The notes under the pieces were generated by a model. The model ran no database searches. It was not told the DNA's origin and worked only from the letters and a program-made list of their open reading frames with translations. The position numbers and the translations under genes were made by a program. Source: Pardosa pseudoannulata (Eukaryota > Arthropoda > Arachnida > Araneae > Lycosidae). Taken from it: a DNA stretch of 64,000 nucleotides. Every line of letters begins with the position of its first letter. Within the stretch, counting starts at the first letter, position 1. Location of the stretch: positions 93,994,046-94,058,045 of the forward strand of contig CM063507.1 of the NCBI GenBank assembly GCA_032207245.1. The letters are read 5' to 3'. Below are positions 1 to 64,000 of the stretch, piece by piece.

Positions 1-511
1 AAAAGTTTTCTAGCTCGTGACCATAAAAAGTACTAATAAACTAAAAGTATTTTCATAATTTTTTAAGGATATCAAGGAAAGGAATTCTGAATTACTACAG
101 TAATACATTGGAAACATATATGTATTTGAAGATTTTCTTTACTATTAATATTGCACTTTTGGCTAGAAAATGTAAAAGAATGTTATGAACATAGACAAAT
201 ATTTTATACATTCTTGATATATATATATTCTTCGAACAGTACTTATCACCTGAACTGGCATTCTTAGAACCGGTTTTGTGCAAATATAACTACGAACTTA
301 CAAAACTAGAACATTAGGAGAATACGGCTAAAACTGATAGGAAGTGAAAAAAGTGGATTGCATCAATGGAAAAATTGATTGCATTCGAAGTTAAAAATTA
401 AGGAGCTTTTAAGGACCTTTGACAAAAATTAAGTACTTTTAAGGGCGCTTAAAAATGAAAGTTAAAATTAAGGAGTTCTTAAGGACTTTTAAGGATCGTG
501 GGAACCCTGGA
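1..511. repeat. Interspersed repeat family A, partial copy
   Basis: Positions 1-210 match 16938-17130, and 370-511 match 17325-17453, both as same-strand copies with indels. The right end is CGTGGGAACCCT, the terminal sequence of the fuller copy at 16334-17453. The left part is cut by the window edge. Inner sequence carries repeated TTAAGGAC-type words. It is non-coding and probably a non-autonomous DNA element, perhaps hAT-like from its ends. Confidence 0.7.
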
Positions 512-1606
512 AATTTTAAAAATCAGAAGTAATGTCTCATTGACTCAAACTTATAGCAAAGAATAGTACATATTCTAATTAGTCATGTTCTTGTTCTTAC
601 TTTTAGAAAGCATATGAACACTATCACATAATCATTAGCCCATGCTAATATGTTATTATATGAATTTAAATCCCAGCATTGTAAACTGGACAGTAACTGG
701 AAGTAGATATTCAGTAACCATAAATGGCAGTTTACATGCTACTTTAAGTTACCAGAAATAAACAAAAATTAACAGAAAACTACAATTTTTCCATAATGTA
801 CACATTCAAAATTTGGTTTCCCTAAGTCAAAACGTACTTAAATTACCATGTTCACATACAGACATAATTCTAAAAATGATAATTTTCAGTTCGGGGAAGT
901 TAATGTGAAGTATAATCAGAATATTAAGGTCAAATTTTTGGATTATTACAATACTTTTCCAATATTATGTAAACAAGTAAAATCTTTTAACTTTTTTAAT
1001 TAATCTTCATATTTCCATGATGATAATAAATTAATAGAAAGGTTTAAAGGAAAAAACTGCAGAACTTTACATGAATAAAAATGCCCATTTGTCTGTATAT
1101 CTTAAAATATATTACAAAACTGCTTTTTCAAATTTAGAAAAAGAATTCAATAGTATATTCTTTAATAACTAACTGTATGGTAACTGCTTTTAATAAATAC
1201 ATTCCCCTATAATTGTAATTGATATAAAAATCATTATACTTGTATACTAATAAGCTATATAAATTTGTGGCTCACATTTTTAAAGTTACAAGTTCATTTT
1301 GTGTAAAACAAATTATAACTTTCTATAAAATCAAATTTCTTTATTACTCTTTGTGCTAAGCTTTAAATATTATAAGATTATCCTGTACCTTAAATTTTAG
1401 AAGATTTACAATTTCTGACATCAATTATTACAGACATATGAACAGTTTTACATATTTTAAACTTTGTACATAAACTTAAATATATAATTTTATATACAAA
1501 AAAATTACTAATAATGAGTATTGTAATAATAGTTGTTAATAACTTTATTGACTACTATAATTTTACACATTCATAGTTATGTTTAAATATAATAAAATAT
1601 CTTTAA
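512..1606. other. Downstream of VPS28 stop; no further gene seen
   Basis: AT-rich sequence beyond the visible VPS28 stop. I searched both strands for the missing VPS28 C-terminal helix and found no candidate. Minus-strand AATAAA-type words occur (for example near 1587-1595), so a 3' untranslated region is possible, but nothing decisive is visible. Confidence 0.4.
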
Positions 1607-18292
<16,686 letters not shown>

Positions 18293-18693
18293 GGTCGAAA
18301 ATATTACAAAAAAAAAACCAAGTTAAATGAAACTTATTTCTTTCATGTACGAAATCACACAACTGTTAGTCCAATCAAAACAATGATAAAAACAAATCGA
18401 AATCTTTTCGATTTCATTACCCATCGCAAATCACAAACTTATTGCATCTCTTATTCAGCTCTAACTTTCCTTTGTAACAGTGAATATCACAAGTTGTCTG
18501 TAATAAGTTATAATAAGTCTATAATAAGTGTTTAATATAATAAGTTCTATGTTGTACGTCATTCCCATACATATATATTAAGTAGCATAAGCAGACTTTT
18601 CCATTAAATAAAAGTCATGTTAAACAGAAAAGGCTTGATTTAAGTCTTAAGTATAGAGAATTCATAGAAATATTCCACCCTACCTAGTAGTTG

Positions 18694-19615
18694 GACACTG
18701 GAAAGAACATTTTGGGGCGCCTAGGGCCGAGGGCCCTTTATCCCCAGTATTGGACATATATATGTGATCAACATTACAACTAATCCTTTGGCTGATATTT
18801 GGATAATATATATAGAAAAGGAAAGAGGAGCGAGGAAGGAAAAGAGAAAAGAACATAGACAACACAGCGCAGAATAAAAGTAAACAAGATATGCAATTAT
18901 AGGATATAAACGTTGCCCATATATATATTTTTTTCCACTCTGAATATTCTATTTACAAAGGGTGAGTACAATAATTCTCCACCTCTCAAACCAACGATCT
19001 AATATATTAACGTGACGCTGAAGGTATTTGTGCATGTATTTAACATTATTATTCTTAGCAAGAATCGCCGCGTCGTCCGCAAACATGGCTAATGTCGTGT
19101 TGTGTTGATGAGGAATGTCACAGTGTCGTGTTGTGTTGATGAGGAATGTCACTAATATAAATATTAAATAAAATTGGGCCAAGCTTGGATCCTTGAGGGA
19201 CCCCAGTACTGATGGGCCTGTGTGTGGATAAGTATTGTGTGTGGCGGACTGAAAAAGACCGATCGAGAAGGTAAGAGTGTAGCAAATGAATCATGGCAGC
19301 AGGCAGTTTGTTTTTAATTAGTTTGTAAATGAGGCCGCTATGCCATACTTTGTCAAAAGCCTTCTCGATATCAAAAAAGACAGCACCAGTGTGCATACGG
19401 TTTTCAAATCCATCATGGATGAATTCGGAAACCCGCAGCAACTGATGTGTAGTAGAATGTTGTGCTCTGAAGCCGAATTGAGTATTGTTAATGATGTTAT
19501 GTGTGTTGAGGAAAGAGTTAAGTCTGGTGCATATAATGTGTTCGGTCAGTTTACTTAGAGAGGAAAGGAGGCTAATTGGTCTATAGTTTTTAGCAAGGTG
19601 AGGGTCACTACCAGG
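18694..19615 (-). mobile_element. Non-LTR retrotransposon fragment with RT domain
   Basis: The minus strand, read through frameshifts, encodes RPISLLSSLSKLTE, then TGAVFFDIEKAFDKVWHSGL, IYKLIKNKLPAAMIHLLHSY, STGVPQGSKLGPILFNIYIS and FADDAAILAKN: the finger and palm motifs of a Jockey-type reverse transcriptase (the FADD active site is present). The element is 5' truncated and lacks the thumb and 3' part. A 14-bp direct repeat CTACCTAGTAGTTG flanks it exactly (18680-18693 and 19616-19629), a clean target duplication. A local 31-bp duplication near 19098-19150 breaks the frame. Confidence 0.85.
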
Positions 19616-20273
19616 CTACCTAGTAGTTGTACTTCATTATCGGTCTAGGAACGATACAATAAAATTTTAAGGACAGACTTAATAATAGGACTAGTTTAAA
19701 GGAGGTTTAGGAGATAGAGTAGATGCGCTTCAAAAAAAGATATTGGCAGTCCTCGACAACTTCAGATTTTTAAATTAGATACATTTGATACGATTAGATA
19801 TGTTTGATTAAAGCACATTAATGACTTCAGCTGAAAGGGTAAACATTAAGTGAATTGGTAAGTATTTTTAAATATTTTTGGGGGGATTTTATGTTTTGTT
19901 TCAATGTTTGTGTATCCACATATGCGTACAAGTATTATATATTAAAAAAAGGGAATTAAAAGGTCATCAAAAGTTTTTAAAAACTACTTCAATTGGAGAG
20001 ATCTTTAAAAATTCGGCTCTTAATCTATAATTTTAATCTAGATCCCATAAAAGAAGCTTTTAAAAAATTTATGGATTTCTTAAATTTCCATGATAAAAAG
20101 GGTCGTATTTTGTCATTTTCTATTTTTTCTACTATTTAATCTGCATTATTTCATTTAATCGCATAATGAATCATCACCTTACGTTGTTTTTGTTCTAAAA
20201 ATTATTTTTGTCAGTAAAAGTAGAAACTGTCTAAAAAAAACTAAAATTTAAAAATTCCCCCCCCCCCTCACAT

Positions 20274-20516
20274 GTTGGAATTTGAGGACAATTTTAGTGT
20301 AATTCGAAAGAGCATCATTAGATCCGATTTAAACAACCATTTTTGGCATTTGATGATTACCAGAAGTGGCTCTAGTTGTATCGAAAGGTGCCTCAAAACA
20401 ATAAATTTATCTTCTCTCCCAAATAGGGGCAATTATTCCAACAATAGGAGGGGGGCTGTTATGTCAGAATTTAGGAACAATTTTACTGTCTCAAATGAGC
20501 ATCGTTAGATCAGATA
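20274..20516. repeat. Diverged direct repeat, ~183 bp spacing
   Basis: The block TTGGAATTTGAGGACAATTT and the following ~35 bases (20276-20333) recur, diverged, at 20459-20516 (CAGAATTTAGGAACAATTTT). Each follows a run of C or G. It seems to be two units of an old tandem or composite repeat. Confidence 0.55.
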
Positions 20517-20544
20517 CTATAAATACCAGAGTATCCTTAAATGT

Positions 20545-20732
20545 GCAGACGAACGATGACCGATTGGTAGAGTGCTGCTTTTAGGTACTAGAGTTCGTAG
20601 GTTCGAATCCCGATGATGGCATGAATGTTCATAGCCGTTCAGAATCGATTTTAAGGAGTATGTCCCGATCTTATTAACCCTCGTGAGCAAAACAGTAGAC
20701 CGTAGCGCTCCAAAATCAAGTAAAACCCAATC
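20545..20732 (+). mobile_element. tRNA-derived SINE
   Basis: It runs GCAGACGAACGATGACCGAT, then box B GGTTCGAATCC near 20601, ATGAATGTTCATAGCCGTTC and GTAGACCGTAGCGCTCCAAA, with an A-rich tail. It is the same family as 3103-3308 and moderately diverged. Confidence 0.85.
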
Positions 20733-21519
20733 CCCAAATGTGCTCAGAAATTTTAAAGTTTAATCTATGTTACAATTTCGATTAATCCTAATTATTAGTT
20801 TTATAATATGCAAGAACTTTAAAATATACTGCAATCTTAATATTAGTGTTCCATTGGTAAATGACACTCTGATATTTAAACCCATTTGGAAAGTAAAACA
20901 AAACTTACATTTTAATGATAACGTGTGTTTGATTGAAGAGGAGAAAGATCAAGAAAGTAAAGTAGACAAACTATTTGAGATTGATATGTAGTATTATGCA
21001 TTCAAGAAAATAAATTATGTTTATATCTTTGGAAGAAATCGATTTATGTTTTAATTGAAAAAAAAAAAACTTGCTTAACTTAATTTTAGTTAGTTGGTTT
21101 ATAAGATATTTGCTGCTTAATCGGACTTCCCTTCGATCACGACGGATATATTTCCAAGCATAGTGGGAGAAAACATTTTTCGGGAGAATAAACGAAAGGA
21201 ACAGTTATGTTTTGTGTTTTGCTTCGATTTTACAGGTTTACTAAGATTTTGTCATTATAACTAAATAAGCAATAATAAAAATAATAGTTAAAAAGGGGTT
21301 AAAACAATACCATTTTAGGATTATCGAATATTCATAATTGAAAACTTTTGCCACCTCATTTGAATCTACCAAGTTACGCCTCTGAAATTAAGTGTTACTT
21401 TCTTTCTTATCTTTTTGTACATTTAAAATATTAATTAAATAAAGTTTTATGTTTTAATTAAGTATGACGTTAATATTACCTTAAGAAATTTTTCATTTGT
21501 AATCAACCAAATTTTTTAT

Positions 21520-22015
21520 GTAGCCTCCACACTATGGTACTCCATCCAGTACTGGTCCTGATGGGGACCTTGAACGATGGTTCAAAGGGATGCATTCACA
21601 CACTGGGCCAGTAAATGAGCGCTTGGATGCATCCATAGAATCTACTGTATATTTAGGTATCGCATGATGGTTGTCTTTGATCTTTGGAGAAAAACCATTT
21701 CCTAAGCCATCCTCCTCAAAAGACCCTTTTATAGGCCCTTACTCTGGATACTTGCGGTTCGTTTCGCACCTTCGTTGTGACGTCATTTTGATGTCAGCCT
21801 GAGGACATTATGTGAGCAAATGATCAAGCTGACGTCAAAGTGACGTCACAAACGAAGGTGCGAAACGAACCGCAACGTCCAGAGTAAGCCCCATAGTCTG
21901 CTATCGTCGACTTCTGTAAGCCATACCTCTTCCACACGGTGATGGCTTGCAGTGTGGAGGGGCCTTTATACTTCGTGTAACAAAAACGGTCTTGGACCGT
22001 AACGCTCCAAACCAT
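21520..22015 (+). mobile_element. Composite SINE-tailed repeat with foldback inside
   Basis: A comparatively GC-rich 0.5-kb block. The right end, GGACCGTAACGCTCCAAACC, matches the SINE tail of this genome; the rest differs from the usual body. Paired words such as CCTCCACACT at the left and GTGGAGGGGCC near the right suggest inverted ends. A long foldback occupies 21734-21892. Confidence 0.55.
21734..21892. repeat. Foldback, ~65-bp arms, CRE-like motifs
   Basis: Left arm 21734-21798 and right arm 21828-21892 are inverted repeats matching at about 60 of 65 positions (for example GCGGTTCGTTTCGCACCTTC and its complement), around a 29-nt spacer. Three exact TGACGTCA words lie at 21778-21785, 21830-21837 and 21841-21848, and TGATGTCA at 21789-21796. 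TGACGTCA is the CREB/ATF binding consensus. It sits 1.7 kb before the first dystrobrevin exon seen. Confidence 0.9.
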
Positions 22016-23553
22016 AATTGAAAATACACCTAAAAACTTTTAAAAAAAGGAGGGGGCTTTTTTAAATTTATTTTTTTAACACTTTATTTCCATCCTTATC
22101 ATGTTGCATTCGACTTGGGTACATGGTTTAAATAACTTTGATCGAACAAAATTTCCTGCAATCGAACGAAATGAAACATAAAAAAAAGGAGAAAGCGAAA
22201 CGAAAACGAGAAACTGCAATGACATTCTGTCAGGTTAAGAGCTCTAATTGCAAAATACAATAAAATATATTGGTTATTATTCTATGGTTTTAAACAGTTT
22301 TTATCTGTGAGTAATATGAGTGGTGTATTTTTTTATTTAAATATTAATTTATAAATAATATCGACTATGTTCAGAAACAAAACTTATGACCTGCAGAATT
22401 TCTTTCTTATAACCATACATTTAGCTTTAAAATTTTTATTTTTAGGGCGATTTTAGTGGTGCATTTAGAGTTAATATTTAATAAGCTTCTGTAGCTAACT
22501 ATGAATATTAAGAATTAATAAAACTTTAACAACATCTATTCGTCATATGTAGTGTAAACAGTAGTAGGAGCTGCACTTGATCATAGATATTCGCTCTTGT
22601 CGAAATGCGATGTAGACAAAAAAAAAGTGATACGTTAATTTGTTCTATGTGCTGTCGTGTTGGTATTTCAAAGGGAAAGAATCATGATTTTTTTTCGGCT
22701 ATCCTAATAAACATCGTTAATTTTTATTGTAGGAAAGCCGAGTGTTCAGAAGTTTAAAACAACTTAGTATATCTGTCTGATACTGTAAACATTATTCATT
22801 CAGAAGCCACTTTTTAAAAATTTTAGCTATTTAAAATCGCCTGTTGAAGCTAATTTAGCAGTGTCCTTTTATGAAGTGTCATTAAGTTTAAAGGAGAGTA
22901 CGTGATAAAGCTAATACTTAGAGGATTTCAAGGAAAAATGCTTATGTGAACTATGGATATGTAGAATATATAGTTTACATTCACTTAGTTTTTGTCAAAG
23001 TCTGTCAGTTTCATGTATTATAAACAATATTAGTTCTTATTCTCATTTAATACCGAAACAGTTTGAACCTTTATTTATTCAATAATGTTATTAAAGTAAC
23101 ACCTCTTAAAATAAGATGAATTGAAACAGTCCTCAGGTTATTAAATATTTATTAATGTAATTTTCACATTCTCTTGGAACACATGCTGTTATATTAATTC
23201 ACCCATTTAAAAAGTCTGAGCTATTTATGGATTATCATTAGCATAGACATCTGTAGCTATTCTACAATAATAGTATGCACCATGTTGTGATTTAATTGTG
23301 TAGTTAAAAATATTAACTATTATATCTTCAACAAACACACACTCATTAAATAGTTTTCTTTTGAATAAATTTAAGATATCAGTTTGTGTAATTCTAATTT
23401 TATCACTTTCATGTTTCAACATTAATCTGTTTTGGTTTGTATTTATCATAACTTTGTAAATAATTTATCTGTATGCATTTATATTGTTTGTAAATTTGTA
23501 AAATAAATTTTTATTATTTTTAGTACTGTTTTGTAATATTTTTGTTATTCTAG

Positions 23554-62264
<38,711 letters not shown>

Positions 62265-62740
62265 GTAAGTGGTATCATTGATGATAAACATAAAAATATT
62301 AACACTGTTAATATTGATAATTTTAATTGTGTTTTTGTATGTATCCATAACTAAGATTAATTAACACTCTTAATAAAAATTATAAAAGTATTTGTGAATT
62401 TTTTCCCAAATTACAATTTTTTCTCTGTTGTATGGCTTTAAATACACATTTTAAATTATGTAGAAGTTAACATTTTCCAGGAAATAAAAAGTTTGTGTTA
62501 ATGAAATTTTGTTTTACTTAGTCCTGTTAATGATCTTCATGTAAATATATTGTTAGGGCATTTATATATTTCCAATTTCTTTAAATATTTTTATTTCAAT
62601 CCTCTTAATATGCAGTATTAATACAAAATCTTATAATATTCAGGAATTATCTAAAATTTACATTTTTATAAATGAAACTTTTTAAATATAGGCTTACAAA
62701 TTTCAGTTAAAAATATATAAATATATCATTATACTTAAAA

Positions 62741-63005
62741 CTATGGTTCTCAAACTGGGGGTCGCAAGTATGTGTCAGGGGTGCAGCAGCAATAATAGAG
62801 AATGATGAACAAAGATCTAACAGTTTTGTTTTTCACATTAAGGACAAATGATCTTTAAATTTGTATTGCTTTTTCTTTCATATTCAGTCCACTTTAAAGG
62901 TAAAGTGGACTGAACTGCAAAGTCCTGCAGTTTATAGCTCAAATTTACTACAAAATTTTATAGCTCAACTAGGAGTGCCGCAGAAAAAAAAAAGTGAGAA
63001 TTTTT
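62741..63005. mobile_element. hAT-like repeat fragment
   Basis: It starts CTATGGTTCTCAAACTGGGG then GTCGCAAG, the common hAT terminal form CAGTGGTTCTCAAACTGGGG, and includes GGGGTGCAGCA and GGAGTGCCGCAG. The right end is uncertain. A 10-bp stem AGTCCACTTT/AAAGTGGACT sits at 62886-62911. Confidence 0.6.
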
Positions 63006-63524
63006 CTTTTAGATTGTTTTGCTGCCCTACCTAGTTCTTTTCATTAGAAAGGCATATTAGTACAAGTACTATAAGTAGACATAATAAAGTTCAAGAATGA
63101 AAGATGATTTTAAAGACTCCAAATAAAAATATTTGTTTGAAGACCTTGTTATTAAAAAACTTTTTTTTTACTTTTGTAAGTTTGGTGTTTATAAATTTGG
63201 AATTATGTAGTAAAAAAATTGGTACAAAGTAATTACATGTGACAGTCCTATTAAATCTGGGTTTACATTATACTGATTTTAATCACAAAAGGTCTTATAA
63301 TGAATGAAAGATGTGAAGTATGATACAAATATCTCTACAGATATATTTGTGTAGAGAGCTGTAAAAAATTTCCAACTAGCTGCAAACCAATAGCATCAGT
63401 TTGTTGGTAGTGAGAAGCAATACTGGTAAAGAAAACTTTCATATTGTTTTAGAAAAATGATCAACTTGTTTGCCTTTTGTTTAAGCTGTTATTGTTCTTG
63501 CTTTTATATGAAAATAAAGTTTTA

Positions 63525-63670
63525 GATGTAGATGTACCATATATTTCAGTGTATAAGCCTAGAATTTTTGGAACTTTTTCTGAAGCTAAAATGGGGAGGT
63601 CATCTTATATACAGATGTGCAGTGTTGGGAAGGGAAAAAAAAAAAAAAAACCTTTTCTATTACCTGGATG
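63525..63670. repeat. GTATAAGCC-type repeat fragment
   Basis: CCATATATTTCAGTGTATAA and AAATGGGGAGGTCATCTTAT are the two ends typical of a widespread animal repeat with CGTATAAG ends; an A run at 63638-63652 follows. Assignment is tentative. Confidence 0.4.
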
Positions 63671-63904
63671 CAAGCAATAAATTGCCAGAAATAACCCCTT
63701 TTTTATTTTAGTTTATTTTGCTTAAGTTACAAAAAAGGAATTATAAAAGAAATAAATTATTGACTTAATAAAAATGAGTTTTTATTTTTAAAAGTGTAAT
63801 GTTAGTTGTGTCATCAAAATATCATACAAATCATTCAAACAAAAGATACTACATAAGAATTTCTCACCTATCTCATTTATTCATTTATTAAACAAAAATA
63901 AATT

Positions 63905-64000
63905 ACACGGTTTCCGCGCACCTGGAAAGTCAGGGAAAATCATGGATTTAGACAATGGATTAATTTTGTCATGGAAAGTCATGATTTTCTAAGTAAAATG
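63905..64000. repeat. Repeat family B, left end (cut by window)
   Basis: CGGTTTCCGCGCACCTGGAA and the next ~75 bases match 50136-50231 at about 90 percent. The rest lies beyond the window. Confidence 0.8.

Larger units (their letters stand above)
18293..23553. other. Divergent region between VPS28 and dystrobrevin
   Basis: The 5.3 kb between the VPS28 ATG and the first dystrobrevin exon seen must contain both promoters and at least one upstream dystrobrevin exon. It holds a LINE fragment (18694-19615), a diverged direct repeat (20274-20516), SINE sequence (20545-20732, 21520-22015) and a foldback. I see no convincing TATA box or CpG-rich core; 22020-23550 has no feature I can support. Confidence 0.6.
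62265..64000 (+). other. Dyb: Dystrobrevin intron 9 (open at window edge)
   Basis: It contains a hAT-like repeat (62741-63005), a GTATAAGCC-type repeat (63525-63670) and the start of repeat family B (63905-64000). No further exon is visible, so the next dystrobrevin exon lies beyond the window. Confidence 0.65.

Noticed and set aside
20767..20991. 74-codon plus-strand frame with a hydrophobic start like a signal peptide
   Set aside because: The start LILIISFIICKNF is typical of AT-rich random translation; no splice, cysteine pattern or homology supports a secreted peptide.
21824..22015. 63-codon minus-strand frame over the foldback
   Set aside because: It comes from the composite SINE-like repeat and its inverted arms.

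Overview
This is a eukaryotic, very AT-rich window with long introns, GT-AG splicing and a dense load of decayed transposons. The two host genes have arthropod-like protein sequences. A tRNA-derived SINE family, TA-dinucleotide arrays and the mix of Tigger, hAT, piggyBac-like, gypsy, BEL/Pao and copia relics would fit an arachnid such as a spider, but that placement is inference.

Two host genes are arranged head to head. The left gene (minus strand, 18292 down to 1607) is VPS28, the ESCRT-I subunit: seven coding exons, starting with a 13-nt coding exon, joined in a consistent reading phase. Its visible reading frame ends about 30 residues short of the usual C-terminus. The right gene (plus strand, 23554 to 62264 and on past the window edge) is dystrobrevin: nine exons cover the EF-hand region and ZZ zinc finger, 365 codons in consistent phase, and the open donor at 62265 shows the gene continues. 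The roughly 5.3 kb between the two ATGs should hold both promoters and at least one untranslated dystrobrevin exon, which I could not place. It also holds a LINE fragment, SINE copies and a foldback with several CRE-like (TGACGTCA) motifs.

Nearly everything else is intronic transposon sequence. The VPS28 introns hold two Tigger/pogo-like elements, a 1.2 kb tandem duplication, a piggyBac-like element with a SINE nested in it, a non-LTR 3' end and a ~680 bp TA array. Dystrobrevin intron 3 has an RTE-like LINE fragment beside a gypsy gag relic with an LTR. Intron 4 (14 kb) is a nest of broken LTR elements (BEL/Pao, copia, gypsy, copia), all antisense to the host gene. Intron 6 carries a hAT element with an exact 8-bp target duplication and a transposase frame broken by one stop. 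Intron 7 holds a GC-rich retroposon that stands out from its AT-rich surroundings. I see no bacterial-type system, CRISPR array or novel operon; the most interesting items are the VPS28 C-terminus, the CRE-rich foldback, the hAT copy and the GC-rich retroposon.
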